Shown one piece after another: positions 1 to 8,738 of a DNA stretch of 64,000 nucleotides. The notes under the pieces were generated by a model. It saw nothing but the letters and a program-made list of their open reading frames with translations. It did no database searches and was not told the origin of the DNA. The stretch spans positions 2,666,001-2,730,000 of the forward strand of contig NZ_CP108394.1 in assembly GCF_041435215.1 (NCBI RefSeq). The letters are read 5' to 3'. Each line of letters starts with the position of its first letter. The first letter of the stretch is position 1. This DNA comes from Streptomyces sp. NBC_01314. Its GTDB lineage: Bacteria; Actinomycetota; Actinomycetes; Streptomycetales; Streptomycetaceae. The translations under genes and the position numbers were made by a program.

Positions 1-1338
1 GTCACCCACGACGAGGGCGACCCTGGCCCCGGAGAGCGGAATGACGTCGTACCAGTCGCCGCCCACACCGCCGTGGGCGTCGGCGGGGAGGTAGCGGAAG
101 GCGACGTCGACGGCGGACTGCCTCGGGGTGCGGCGCGGGAGCAGGCTGTGCTGCAGGGTGAGGGCGGTGGCGCGGGCGTGGGTGTAGCGGCGGGCGTTGT
201 CCACGGCGACCGCCGCCCGCGCCGCGATCTCCTGGGCCAGCAGCAGATCCTCGTCGTCGAACGCGGCGGGGTTGTGGTCCCGGCAGAACTGCGCGACCCC
301 GAGGGTGGCGCCCCGGGCACGCAACGGCACCACCAGCGTGGAGTGGACCGGGTGGGCACGGCCGACGGGACTCCCGTCCACGGCCGCCCGGCCCCTGTCC
401 ACGGCACGGTCACCATCGGCACGCCCGACATCGCCACCGCCCACAGCGTCAGCGCTGCCCGCGCCCCTGTCGCCCTTCCCGGCACACGCACCGGTCGCAG
501 GCTCCGGGGTCTCGTGCGGTCCTCGGCGACGGCCGTCGAGACGGTGCCTGGTCGGCTGGCCCGTCGTCAGGGCGCGGGCCGCTGGTGAATCCGGCGGGAA
601 GGTGTGGGGTTGCGGGCGGGCGGGCTCCGGCGCCCGGTCGGGGTGGGCGGCCGAACGCTGGGCGACCCGGTGGAGTACGGGCGGTGCGAGGGGGTCGTCC
701 GCCGGGGTGTCGTGCCCGTTGAGCGCGGAGTCGAGCAGGTCGACGGTGACGAGGTCGGCGAAGTGCTCGGTGGCGAAGTCGGCCAGCTCCTGGGTGGTGC
801 GGGCGATGTCCAGGGTGGTGCCGATGCGCATGCTCGCCTCGTTCACCATCGACAGCCGCCACCGCAGTCGCCGGTCCCGCTCCTCCTCGTACGCCACGAC
901 GCCCTGCTCGGAGGTGCGGTCCACGTACCCCGTCGCCGTGGCGATCAGGCTGCGCGTGGCCTCGCTGATCAGGGCCGCGTCGTCGGTGCGCCGGGCCATC
1001 TCTTCGAGCAGGCGGTCGAGGAGGATGCCCTGGGCGAGCCGGAAGGCCCGCAGCACCGCGCTGACGGGGATACCGTGCCGGGCGACGCGGCGGACGCGCT
1101 CCAGTTCGGTCGCGGGTACCTCGATGCCGCCCGGGTCGACGCCGTACCGGAGGGCGGACAGCACCGCGACGACGTGCTCGGCGACGCTCTCCGAGACCCT
1201 GGCGTCGGGGCGCTCCCACAGCTCGGGCATCTCGTGGCGCAGGCACTGCTCCACCTCGCCGATCAGCACGTCCGCCCTCGGGACGAGCTCACGCGCGACT
1301 CGGGACACGAGACCGTCAGCCGTGGAGTCCACAGTCAC
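1..1338 (-). CDS. GAF/SpoIIE-type PP2C phosphatase (partial, C-terminus outside window)
   Basis: The reading frame enters from the left edge and runs open to a GTG near 1338. The N-terminal ~150 residues are helical and resemble the N-terminal helical region of PucR/RsbRD-like regulators (RVARELVPRADVLIGEVEQ). A linker rich in Ala, Arg and Pro follows, then a GAF domain (LGVAQFCRDHNPAAF, then FDDEDLLLAQEIAARAAVA). The start of a SpoIIE/RsbU phosphatase domain (RYLPADAHGGVGGDWYDVI) is cut by the window edge. Family knowledge: such proteins dephosphorylate anti-sigma antagonists in partner-switching stress pathways, with GAF as the sensor. The substrate is not shown by this sequence. The downstream edge of the PPOX gene lies 51 bp upstream on the same strand, so co-transcription is possible. 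The start is uncertain because no strong ribosome-binding site is visible. Confidence 0.8.
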   Translation of the reverse strand, partial: MTVDSTADGLVSRVARELVPRADVLIGEVEQCLRHEMPELWERPDARVSESVAEHVVAVLSALRYGVDPGGIEVPATELERVRRVARHGIPVSAVLRAFRLAQGILLDRLLEEMARRTDDAALISEATRSLIATATGYVDRTSEQGVVAYEEERDRRLRWRLSMVNEASMRIGTTLDIARTTQELADFATEHFADLVTVDLLDSALNGHDTPADDPLAPPVLHRVAQRSAAHPDRAPEPARPQPHTFPPDSPAARALTTGQPTRHRLDGRRRGPHETPEPATGACAGKGDRGAGSADAVGGGDVGRADGDRAVDRGRAAVDGSPVGRAHPVHSTLVVPLRARGATLGVAQFCRDHNPAAFDDEDLLLAQEIAARAAVAVDNARRYTHARATALTLQHSLLPRRTPRQSAVDVAFRYLPADAHGGVGGDWYDVIPLSGARVALVVGD

Positions 1339-1389
1339 GACGGTACGCCGAACACGCGCCCACACCCCACCGCCGGCCCGCGGACGCCG

Positions 1390-1821
1390 TCAGCCGATCG
1401 CGGCGCCGTACACGTGGTCGACCGTCAGGGTGATGAGGACCCGGCGGTCGGAGACCATCACCGAGCGGTACTCGTCCCAGTCCGGGTGCTCCCCGGCGGC
1501 TGCGCGGTAGTAGTCCACCAGGGCCTGGACCTCCGGGCCCTCGGGGTCGGTGCCCGGTCCGGTGAGGTGGACCGTGCCCTCGGCCGTGGCCCAGGACATG
1601 CCGTCGGCGCTGGTCACCTCCAGTGCGGCGCGCGGGTCCCGGCGCAGGTTGGTGGTCTTGGCGGTCGCCTCGGTGGTGGAGATGCGGATGACTCCGGCCT
1701 CCTCGTCGTAGGAGGGCATGACGGGCGACAGCTGGGGGCGGCCGTCCGCCTTGAGGGTGGCGAGGACACCGAGCCGGCTCTTCGCCAGCAGGGCACGCGG
1801 GTTGAACGAAGTGGCGGTCAT
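1390..1821 (-). CDS. PPOX-class (F420/FMN split-barrel) oxidoreductase
   Basis: This 143-residue protein has the single-domain split-barrel pattern of the pyridoxamine-phosphate-oxidase superfamily: LLAKSRLGVLATLKADGRPQ near the N-terminus (residues 11-30), then SPVMPSYDEEAGVIRIST and TNLRRDPRAALEV. The length fits F420-dependent PPOX-class reductases of actinomycetes, typically 130-150 residues. The likely role is cytosolic reduction of a small substrate with F420H2 or FMN; the substrate cannot be read from the sequence. It is oriented away from the kinase gene at 1965 and towards the SpoIIE phosphatase. The choice between F420 and FMN is inferred from family membership and was not tested. 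Confidence 0.85.
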   Translation of the reverse strand: MTATSFNPRALLAKSRLGVLATLKADGRPQLSPVMPSYDEEAGVIRISTTEATAKTTNLRRDPRAALEVTSADGMSWATAEGTVHLTGPGTDPEGPEVQALVDYYRAAAGEHPDWDEYRSVMVSDRRVLITLTVDHVYGAAIG

Positions 1822-1919
1822 ACGACAATCATCGACCCTCGCATGGGATCCAGGGCCCCACCGCCCACCTCATGCCCCCGGACCGGTCCTCCTCCCTGGC
1901 TCTTACCCGGGGCCGGTTA

Positions 1920-1947
1920 TTGTGACGAGGCGAATCGAACGTACGCA
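1920..1947 (+). promoter_or_regulatory. Candidate promoter of the Ser/Thr kinase gene
   Basis: TTGTGA at 1920-1925 and TACGCA at 1942-1947 are separated by 16 bp. They lie about 20 bp upstream of the GGAGG ribosome-binding site (1956-1960) of the kinase. The match to the vegetative consensus is moderate. Confidence 0.35.
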
Positions 1948-1964
1948 GGGTTGGCGGAGGGCAC

Positions 1965-3770
1965 GTGGTGTCGGACGTAGGGCGGCTCGTCGCCGGGCGC
2001 TACCGGCTCACGGAGCAGATAGGCCGCGGCGGCATGGGCACGGTGTGGCGGGCCGGGGACGAGGTCCTCGGCCGCCAGGTCGCGGTGAAGCGACTGCATG
2101 TGCAGCCGCATCTGTCCCCCGACGACCTCGTCACCCTGTACGAGCGCACGCGCCGCGAGGCGCGGAGCGCGGCCCGGATCACGCACCCGAACGTGATCGT
2201 CGTCCATGACGTCGTGGACGACCGCGTGGACGACCGGGTGGACGGTGCTCGGGGCGGCTTCGAGAGCGGCACCGGTGACGGCCGGCCCTGCATCGTCATG
2301 GAGTACGTCCCGGCGCCCACACTCGCCGATCTCCTCACGGACGGCCGGACCCTCCCTCCCGAGGAGGCCGCCCGTATCGGTCTGGGCATGGTCGCCGCGC
2401 TGCGCGCCGCGCACGCCGCCGGCGTACTGCACCGCGACGTCAAGCCCGGCAACGTCCTCCTCGGCGCCGAAGGCCGGATCGTCCTCACCGACTTCGGCAT
2501 CGCGATGACCGCGGACGCCTCGACCCTGACCAAGACCGGCGAGATGGTCGGCTCCATCCACTACATGGCCCCGGAGCGGATCCGCGGCCAGAAGCCCGGC
2601 CCCGCTTCGGACCTGTGGGCCCTGGGCGCGACCCTCTACCAGGCCGTCGAGGGCCGCCCGCCGTTCCGCCGCCTCACCGCCATGGAGGCCGCGTACGCCA
2701 TCGCCGTGGACCCCCTGGAGCCGTTGAAGCAGGGCGGCGCCCTGAAACCCCTCATCGAGGCCCTCCTCGCCAAGGACCCGGCCGACCGCCCCACGACGGA
2801 GCAGACCGAACACGCGCTGCGGGCCGTGGTGTCGGGCCAGGCGACGATCGCCCAGCCGGTGCCGGGGGCCGGGGGCCGGGTCCACGAGGGCTCGTACGGG
2901 GTCCCGTACGGCGCGGTCTCGTACGACGAGCGGGAGACCGGTGGTCGGCACACGGGCCAGAGGACACTCTCGGGCACGGGCACGGGAACGGGTGGCCGAA
3001 CGGACCGGGCAACCGGCCCGGTGGCCGATCGGGAGAGGGACCACGGCGGCGGCCGGGGCGGACCGGGCCTCGACGGCCGCCCGGGTGGCTCGCCCGGCTC
3101 CCCGAACGACGCGCACGCCACGGGAGGCGCGGGCTCCGAGGGAGGCCGGCCGACCCGCCCGAGCCGGAAGAAGCGCCGGATCCTCGTCCCGGTCGCCGCC
3201 GTGACCGTGGCCGCCATGACCGTCGGGGCCGCGCTCTACGTGACGTCGAACCCCGACGGGGAGACCGCCTCACCGGGCAGGGGACCGTCCGCCACCCCGT
3301 CCTACTCCCCCTCCCCCCTACCCGACGGCTTCCACCTCGTCACGGAGAAGGGGCTCGGTGTGTCATTCCCCGTTCCGGACGGCTGGAAGGCCAGTAAGCG
3401 GACGTCCGGGGAAGTCGTCTACACCGACGAGACCGGGCTGGTCCGCCTCGCCGTCGGCGTCGTGGACCCCGCCGGCTCACACCCCATGACCCACTTCAAA
3501 GACATCGAAGCGAACACGAAGGTCAACTACCCCACCTCGTACCGAAAGCTCCGCATGCAGAAGACCACCTTCCGTGGGCAGCCGGCCGCGGTGTGGGAGT
3601 TCACCTTCCAGGGACGGGCCCGGTCCTTCCGCGCCATCGACCTCGGTTACGGCCGGGAAGGCGAACGGGAGTACGACATCTACCTTTCGGCCCCGGACGC
3701 GGACTGGGACGCCCACCGCCCAGTCTTCGACAGGGTCAGGGACGGCTTCATCGTGCCTCTTCCCTCGTAG
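1965..3770 (+). CDS. Membrane-anchored Ser/Thr protein kinase (PknB/Hanks type)
   Basis: The 601-residue protein has a complete Hanks kinase domain: glycine loop GRGGMG (20-25), VAVKR with Lys42, HRDVKPGN (156-163), DFG (176-178) and APE (202-204). A long Gly/Thr/Arg-rich juxtamembrane linker follows (about 285-400), then one transmembrane helix (LVPVAAVTVAAMTVGAALYV, about 405-425) and an extracellular domain of about 175 residues with no PASTA repeats. The role is phosphorylation of cytosolic proteins in response to an unknown external signal. Two tandem GTGs begin the frame; the second (1968) is better spaced from GGAGG and gives the usual MSDVGRLVAGRY start. Oddity: between strands beta4 and beta5 there is an Asp/Arg-rich insert with a repeated VDDR unit (about residues 83-107). 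Confidence 0.92.
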   Translation: MVSDVGRLVAGRYRLTEQIGRGGMGTVWRAGDEVLGRQVAVKRLHVQPHLSPDDLVTLYERTRREARSAARITHPNVIVVHDVVDDRVDDRVDGARGGFESGTGDGRPCIVMEYVPAPTLADLLTDGRTLPPEEAARIGLGMVAALRAAHAAGVLHRDVKPGNVLLGAEGRIVLTDFGIAMTADASTLTKTGEMVGSIHYMAPERIRGQKPGPASDLWALGATLYQAVEGRPPFRRLTAMEAAYAIAVDPLEPLKQGGALKPLIEALLAKDPADRPTTEQTEHALRAVVSGQATIAQPVPGAGGRVHEGSYGVPYGAVSYDERETGGRHTGQRTLSGTGTGTGGRTDRATGPVADRERDHGGGRGGPGLDGRPGGSPGSPNDAHATGGAGSEGGRPTRPSRKKRRILVPVAAVTVAAMTVGAALYVTSNPDGETASPGRGPSATPSYSPSPLPDGFHLVTEKGLGVSFPVPDGWKASKRTSGEVVYTDETGLVRLAVGVVDPAGSHPMTHFKDIEANTKVNYPTSYRKLRMQKTTFRGQPAAVWEFTFQGRARSFRAIDLGYGREGEREYDIYLSAPDADWDAHRPVFDRVRDGFIVPLPS

Positions 3771-3913
3771 CGCGGAGCCCCTGACCGCAAGGGAGGGGGC
3801 AGCGTCTCTCGTGGCACGACGGAAGCCGTGTCGTGGTCAGTGACGAGCTGTGGCGGTGCCGAGGGCATCCGCGCCGGAACCGGCACGCCTTCCGGGCGCG
3901 CCCACCGCCTCAC

Positions 3914-5386
3914 CTAGCGCCCCGTCGGCGCCACGTGCAGTCGGAACCCTGCGAACTGGTGAGCGGGCCAGGACCGCGCGAACTCGGGCGGGTCGCCGCC
4001 CGGTGCGACGAGGGCCGCCACCGGGATGTGCTCGGCGGTCTCCAGGATGCCTTTACGGGTGATGTTGGCGTTGTTGCCGCGGGTGTGGGCGGAGGCGCAG
4101 CCCGCGTAGTACGCGATGGGGATGGCGTAACCGCCGGTCAGCAGACAGGGCGGCCGTACGCCGAGGCGCCGCAGCTCGGCAGCGGTGCGGTCCCAGTCGC
4201 GGTGGGAGGCGGTGGTGCGCTCGACGGTGCGCGCAAGCACCGCGTACTGCACCACCAGATGCCCGACGACCCCGAGCACCACGGCGGCTCCCACGAGTGG
4301 CCGCCAGGTCCCGCCCGGACCCCTGACGAGACTCAGGAGCGCGTCGGCGACGGAGATCGCGAGCAGGGCGTACGCAGGCAGCAGGAAGCGCGGAGCGGCG
4401 TACCCGATCAGGAACAGATACGGAACGGCGGCCGTGGCAGCGCAGACCAGCGCCACCGCCGTGGGCGTCGCCCGCCCGGCCCTGACCGCGACCGCCAGCC
4501 CGATCGCGGCCATCACCGGCAGCACGAACCACCACGCGGTGATCGCCGGGTGGGGCATGTCACCGGTGCACGGACGGCACAACGTGCGTCCCACCAGGCT
4601 CCGCAGCTGGTCGTCGACAGCGATGTTCCAGCCCAGCCCGCCCTGCACCCGAGACGCGTCGGCAAGCCGCCGCACGAGCCCGCCGTACCGGGCGTACGCC
4701 TCGACGACCCACGCCCCCGCACCGGTGGCGAGCCCGACCGCCATCGCCCCCAGGAGCCGCGGCCGCCGCCACTCCCGTACGCCCAGCAGCAGCACCAACA
4801 GCGGGAGAGTCACCCACACGGTGTCCATGGGCCGCATCCACGCCATCAAGGCCGCACCGGCGCCCGCACCCCACAACGCGGCCCGGTCCCCGGGGTTCTT
4901 CCGTACCCGCAGACAGCACCCCACGCAGACGAGCGCACCGACCGCGACCCAGTAGTTGGGCATGGCCTGCGGCCCGTAGAAGAGGGTCACCCACAGGGAC
5001 GCGAACAGCGCACCCGCGACCGCCCGCACCCCCACCGGGAACAGCCCCCGCCACGCGCGCAGGGCGAAGTACAGTCCCACCCCCGACAGCACCGCCAGAT
5101 ACACCCGCAGCAACGCGGTGGACGACGACCACAAGGCGACCGGCGCCACCAACAGCGGCACCCCCCGCGCACGTGGCGCGCTGAAGAACGCCGACGGCGC
5201 GTGCGGACTGACCTGACTGACGTACACCGTCTCGTCCCAGCCGAGCCCCATCTCCGGCGCCACGAGCAGGAGCTGGGCCAGTGTGAAGGCTCCGGCGACC
5301 ACGCCGAGGGGGCCGAGCCCACGCGCGTCGGCCGCCGGAAGGACGACGGGTGCGACGACCGGAGCGGAATTCGCATTCACACGCAT
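3914..5386 (-). CDS. GT-C family membrane glycosyltransferase (ArnT/PMT-like)
   Basis: This 490-residue protein is strongly hydrophobic, with roughly 10-12 predicted membrane helices. The first extracytoplasmic loop carries GLGWDETVYVSQ (Asp51-Glu52), which fits the acidic catalytic motif of GT-C enzymes that use polyprenyl-phosphate sugars. The C-terminal ~90 residues are soluble and hold a GGYAIPIAYYAGC segment. The likely role is transfer of a sugar from a lipid-phosphate donor to a cell-envelope or protein acceptor outside the membrane. No neighbour identifies the acceptor. It is transcribed convergently to the kinase and divergently from the acyltransferase at 5598. A 15-bp tandem repeat lies 29-73 bp upstream of its ATG. 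The general class is firmer than the exact reaction. Confidence 0.8.
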   Translation of the reverse strand: MRVNANSAPVVAPVVLPAADARGLGPLGVVAGAFTLAQLLLVAPEMGLGWDETVYVSQVSPHAPSAFFSAPRARGVPLLVAPVALWSSSTALLRVYLAVLSGVGLYFALRAWRGLFPVGVRAVAGALFASLWVTLFYGPQAMPNYWVAVGALVCVGCCLRVRKNPGDRAALWGAGAGAALMAWMRPMDTVWVTLPLLVLLLGVREWRRPRLLGAMAVGLATGAGAWVVEAYARYGGLVRRLADASRVQGGLGWNIAVDDQLRSLVGRTLCRPCTGDMPHPAITAWWFVLPVMAAIGLAVAVRAGRATPTAVALVCAATAAVPYLFLIGYAAPRFLLPAYALLAISVADALLSLVRGPGGTWRPLVGAAVVLGVVGHLVVQYAVLARTVERTTASHRDWDRTAAELRRLGVRPPCLLTGGYAIPIAYYAGCASAHTRGNNANITRKGILETAEHIPVAALVAPGGDPPEFARSWPAHQFAGFRLHVAPTGR

Positions 5387-5414
5387 GGACCCATCCCGGA
5401 GCGATGACGATCAG

Positions 5415-5459
5415 CCTCTGAAAAGACAACCTCTGAAAAGACAACCCCTAAAGAGACAA
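5415..5459. repeat. 15-bp tandem repeat, three copies, in a divergent promoter region
   Basis: Two identical copies of CCTCTGAAAAGACAA (5415-5429 and 5430-5444) are followed by a third with three substitutions (5445-5459). The block is A-rich in an otherwise G+C-rich region and lies between the divergent genes at 3914-5386 and 5598. Read on the minus strand, each unit starts with TTGTCT, which resembles a -35 element. Confidence 0.85.
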
Positions 5460-5597
5460 AAGGATGGAATGCCGACCACGAACCGGAAGGCACGACGCAC
5501 CGGCCGCAGGCCTCCCTCACCCGCCCGGCCCAGTACGCCCCCTCTCTCCCGGCGGCCCTCTTCCTCGCAGGACGCACGTCTGCCTAGCGTGCGCCTC

Positions 5598-7355
5598 ATG
5601 GATCACCACCAGCGGCCGCCCGCAGGCTCCTTCCCCCGCTCCGACCACTCCGACCGCTTCGACCACTGCCCCTGGCTGTTCGAGACGGAGGCGCCCAAGG
5701 AGCAACGGGCCGCGCAGCGGGAGCGGCAGCGGTCGCTCGGCGGGGACAGTGAGGTGGGCGAGCGTTGCTATGTGGCCGGGTCGGCGGCGGTCTTCCCCGA
5801 CCTCCTGCGACTCGGCGACGACTCGTACATCGCCGCCCACGCCTACGTCACCGGCACCTTGACCACCGGCGCGGACTGCACGCTGAACCCGTTCACCGTT
5901 GCCCGCGGCACCATCTCCCTGGGCACCGGCGTACGCATCGGCGCCCACACCTCGCTCCTCGGCTTCAACCACTCCATGGCCCCCGACCGGCCGATCCACC
6001 GACAGCCCCAGAGCAGCCAGGGCATCACCATCGGCGACGACGTCTGGATCGGCTCCCACGTGGTCGTCGTCGACGGCGTCACGATCGGCGACCACTGCGT
6101 GATCGGCGCCGGGGCTGTGGTGACGAAGGACGTGCCGGCGTGGACGGTGGCGGCGGGGAATCCCGCCCGGCGGATTCGGGACCGCCGGGAGACGGGGGGC
6201 CGGGAGCAGGCGGAGGGCCGGGCCCGGGAGGGCGGAGTGGCTGCGGGGCGGGGGACGGGAGGCCTGGTCGGGGGTGACGTCCTGGCCCGGTTCGCCGACA
6301 CCGCCCGCGCCCAGGCCGCCGACATCCTCGCGAGCCGCTGGAACGGCGACCACTACACCGACCGCCCCGGCGCCACGCCCACCGTGCGCGCACACTGCGA
6401 CGCCGTGGAGATCGCCGATCTCCTGCTGTCATCCGTCCCCGAGCAACTGGACCGGGCGCGACACATCGAGCGCCTCGTCTCTCTCCAGGACCGGGAAACC
6501 GGCCTGGTACCCGAACTCGGCGAGCAGCCGCCCCCCTTGGACAGCGACGGCTTCATCGGCGAGGGCCCGGCGCTGTACCACGTCCTGTCGGTGGGCTACG
6601 CGCTGGATCTCCTGGGCGCTTCCTTCCCCCAACCGATTCGCGGCGTCAGTGACATGACGGCTGATCAACTCGTCGCGCGTCTCGATGACCTGCCCTGGCG
6701 GGACAACGCGTGGGGTGCCGGTGCCTGGATCGACTCCTGGTCCACAGCCGCCCATTGGAACCTCCGTCACCCCGTCAGCACCGGCCTCACCCCGGGCACC
6801 CTCGAAGCCCTCTTCGGCTGGCTCCTCACCCGGGCCGACCCCTGGACCGGCATGTGGGGCAGCCCTTCGACCACCACCGGCCGCCTCCAGGTGGTGAACG
6901 GCTACTACCGGCTCACACGCGGTTCCTTCGCACAGTTCGGGGTACCCGTCCCCCATCCGGAAAGGGTGGTGGACGCGGTCCTGGACCACGCCCGCGACAC
7001 CCGGTACTTCGGCGCGGGCCGGGAGAACGCCTGCAACGTTCTGGACGTCGCGCATCCGCTGTGGCTGTGCACACGGCAGTTGAGTGGCGGAGGCGGGAGC
7101 GATGACAGCTACCGGTCGGCCGAGATCCGCAGGTGGGCCGAACCGCGACTCGCTGCCGTCCTGACCCGCTGGCAGGACGGAAGAGGGTTCGGATTCGGAC
7201 CGGGTACGGCGGGGCCGGGCCCGGAACCAGGGTTGCAGGGCACCGAGATGTGGTTGGCCATCGTCTGGCTGCTGGCCGATCTGCTGGGCCGCTCCGAACT
7301 CCTGGGCTATCGGCCACGTGGAGTGCACCGCCCCGAACCGGCGGGCGGAGCGTGA
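5598..7355 (+). CDS. Hexapeptide acyltransferase fused to a C-terminal helical domain
   Basis: From the ATG at 5598 the protein is 585 residues. Residues ~45-195 are a left-handed beta-helix acyltransferase: hexapeptide-type repeats (FTVARGTISLGTGVRIGAHT, VVDGVTIGDHCVIGAGAVVT) and the class tail NPARRIRD. NHSMAPDRPIHRQ is the maltose/chloramphenicol acetyltransferase-like loop with a candidate catalytic His. After a Gly/Arg/Glu linker, the remaining ~380 residues form an alpha-helical domain with Trp-rich motifs (DNAWGAGAWIDSWSTA, DPWTGMWGSP) that resembles an alpha/alpha-toroid. I do not recognise its function. Usual members of the acyltransferase family are about 180-220 residues, so this is a true fusion. 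GTG at 5589 is an alternative start; neither has a strong ribosome-binding site. Confidence 0.78.
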   Translation: MDHHQRPPAGSFPRSDHSDRFDHCPWLFETEAPKEQRAAQRERQRSLGGDSEVGERCYVAGSAAVFPDLLRLGDDSYIAAHAYVTGTLTTGADCTLNPFTVARGTISLGTGVRIGAHTSLLGFNHSMAPDRPIHRQPQSSQGITIGDDVWIGSHVVVVDGVTIGDHCVIGAGAVVTKDVPAWTVAAGNPARRIRDRRETGGREQAEGRAREGGVAAGRGTGGLVGGDVLARFADTARAQAADILASRWNGDHYTDRPGATPTVRAHCDAVEIADLLLSSVPEQLDRARHIERLVSLQDRETGLVPELGEQPPPLDSDGFIGEGPALYHVLSVGYALDLLGASFPQPIRGVSDMTADQLVARLDDLPWRDNAWGAGAWIDSWSTAAHWNLRHPVSTGLTPGTLEALFGWLLTRADPWTGMWGSPSTTTGRLQVVNGYYRLTRGSFAQFGVPVPHPERVVDAVLDHARDTRYFGAGRENACNVLDVAHPLWLCTRQLSGGGGSDDSYRSAEIRRWAEPRLAAVLTRWQDGRGFGFGPGTAGPGPEPGLQGTEMWLAIVWLLADLLGRSELLGYRPRGVHRPEPAGGA

Positions 7356-7697
7356 GACGCGCCACTTTCCGGAACGTCAGCGTCCGTCCTGCTCCGTACG
7401 GGTGGATGTGTTTTCACCCAGGTGCAGGGCATCACGAAGGTGCGGAACGGTTGTCGGAAGCGCGATGAGGCGGCATACCCCATGACTCACTCGGTCACCA
7501 CGAATTCCACCCTCATCCGGCGACCCGTGCCTCGGTGCACTACCTTGGGGCGTGAACAGCCGAGCGGCCCACGTTTACCCAATTCTTGCCACATAAAGCC
7601 AGAACGGCTGAGCAGCTACTAGGAGCGGGGCTTCCCATGCGTGATGCTGGGAGGTCCCGCGCTTCACTCCACAGCCGCTGGCACGGGAGGGCATCGG
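7356..7697. other. Intergenic region, no confident gene
   Basis: About 340 bp separate the acyltransferase from the hydrolase. The stretch 7480-7620 is A/T-richer than its surroundings and is the likely promoter region of the hydrolase. Short frames exist but none shows a convincing coding signature. Confidence 0.5.
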
Positions 7698-8636
7698 GTG
7701 GTCAAGACAGTGAAGACGCCGTCCAGCGGACGGAACATCGCCTACGAGACCTGGGGCGATCCGGACGCACACCCGGTGTTTCTGCTGCACGGAACTCCCG
7801 GAAGCCGACTCGGGCCCCGACTGCGCACCTTCGACCTCCACAAGCTCGGTGTGCGGCTCATCGCCTACGACCGACCGGGGTATGGCGACTCCGACCGCCA
7901 TGAGAACCGCACGGTGGTCGACGCCGCCGAGGACGTCAATGCCATCGCCGGGGACCTGGATCTCAAGAAGTACTCCGTGGTGGGCAGATCGGGAGGCGCG
8001 CCGCACGCCCTGGCCTGCGCGGCCCGGAACATCGGCAGCCAGGTGGCGAGCGTCGCCGCGTTGGTCTCGATCGCCCCGCGGGATGCCGAGAACGACGGAC
8101 TGGACTGGCACAAGGAGATGTCCGAGTCCAATGTGTCGACCTATGCCCTGCTCGACCGCCATGCCCCCGACGTGACCGAGCTGGGTGCGCTGCTGGCCCG
8201 TAACGCCGAGACCATCCGCCGCGATCCCACCGTGTTCCTCGCGTCGCTCCACCAGGAGATGCCGAGCGTGGACCGGGCGATCGTGGAAGACGCCGGTATC
8301 CGCCAGCATCTCCTCAGGAACTATCTGTCGGCGGTGGGGCAGGCCGAGAAGGGCGAGGGAGCCACGGTCGATCCGCGCGCGCCGATGGGCTGGGTCGACG
8401 ACCTGGTCGCGTTCCGCTCGGACTGGGGGTTCGCGTTAGAGGCGATCGACGGTTCCGTGCCCGTGATGCTCTGGCACGGCGAGCGCGACGTCTTCGCCCC
8501 CGTGGCCCATTTCCACTACCTCACCAAGAAGATTCCCTCGGCCAAGGCCGTGCTCCAGCCGTCCGCGGCCCACTTCGCGGCGCTGCCGGCCCTGCCACAG
8601 GTGCTCGTCTGGGCTCGCGACACGGCCGGGAGCTGA
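7698..8636 (+). CDS. Alpha/beta hydrolase with a TTA codon
   Basis: The GTG at 7698 is preceded by GGGAGG (7685-7690), giving a 312-residue protein; an upstream GTG at 7641 lacks a good site. The fold markers are all present: oxyanion motif HGTPGS (31-36), YDRPGYGDSD, nucleophile elbow GRSGG with Ser98, acid Asp264 in HGERDVFAP and base His292 in SAAHFAAL. It is a cytosolic serine hydrolase of the proline-iminopeptidase/haloalkane-like group, substrate unknown. Codon 247 (8436-8438) is TTA, the rare leucine codon read by the bldA tRNA in Streptomyces, so expression may be tied to development. It converges on the fxsT gene and is probably independent of it. Confidence 0.88.
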   Translation: MVKTVKTPSSGRNIAYETWGDPDAHPVFLLHGTPGSRLGPRLRTFDLHKLGVRLIAYDRPGYGDSDRHENRTVVDAAEDVNAIAGDLDLKKYSVVGRSGGAPHALACAARNIGSQVASVAALVSIAPRDAENDGLDWHKEMSESNVSTYALLDRHAPDVTELGALLARNAETIRRDPTVFLASLHQEMPSVDRAIVEDAGIRQHLLRNYLSAVGQAEKGEGATVDPRAPMGWVDDLVAFRSDWGFALEAIDGSVPVMLWHGERDVFAPVAHFHYLTKKIPSAKAVLQPSAAHFAALPALPQVLVWARDTAGS

Positions 8637-8680
8637 CAACTTCCGCCATGGGTGCGGCCGTTGCCGACAACGGGACCAGC

Positions 8681-8734
8681 CGCACATACCAAGGCGTCCG
8701 CACATACCGGAGCGTCCGCGCATACCGCGGCGTC
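8681..8734. repeat. 18-bp tandem repeat, three copies, between convergent genes
   Basis: Three units follow the pattern CGCRCATACCNNNGCGTC at 8681-8698, 8699-8716 and 8717-8734. They fill the space between the hydrolase stop (8636) and the fxsT stop (8739). Confidence 0.85.
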
Positions 8735-8738
8735 GCTC

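Noticed and set aside
449..2557. Long plus-strand and antiparallel reading frames overlapping the phosphatase, PPOX and kinase genes
   Set aside because: High G+C content makes antisense frames stay open. They have Arg/Pro/Ala-rich compositions and no family motifs, while the chosen frames do.
7641..7697. Upstream GTG as start of the alpha/beta hydrolase
   Set aside because: The GTG at 7698 has GGGAGG at proper spacing and gives the normal N-terminus for the family.
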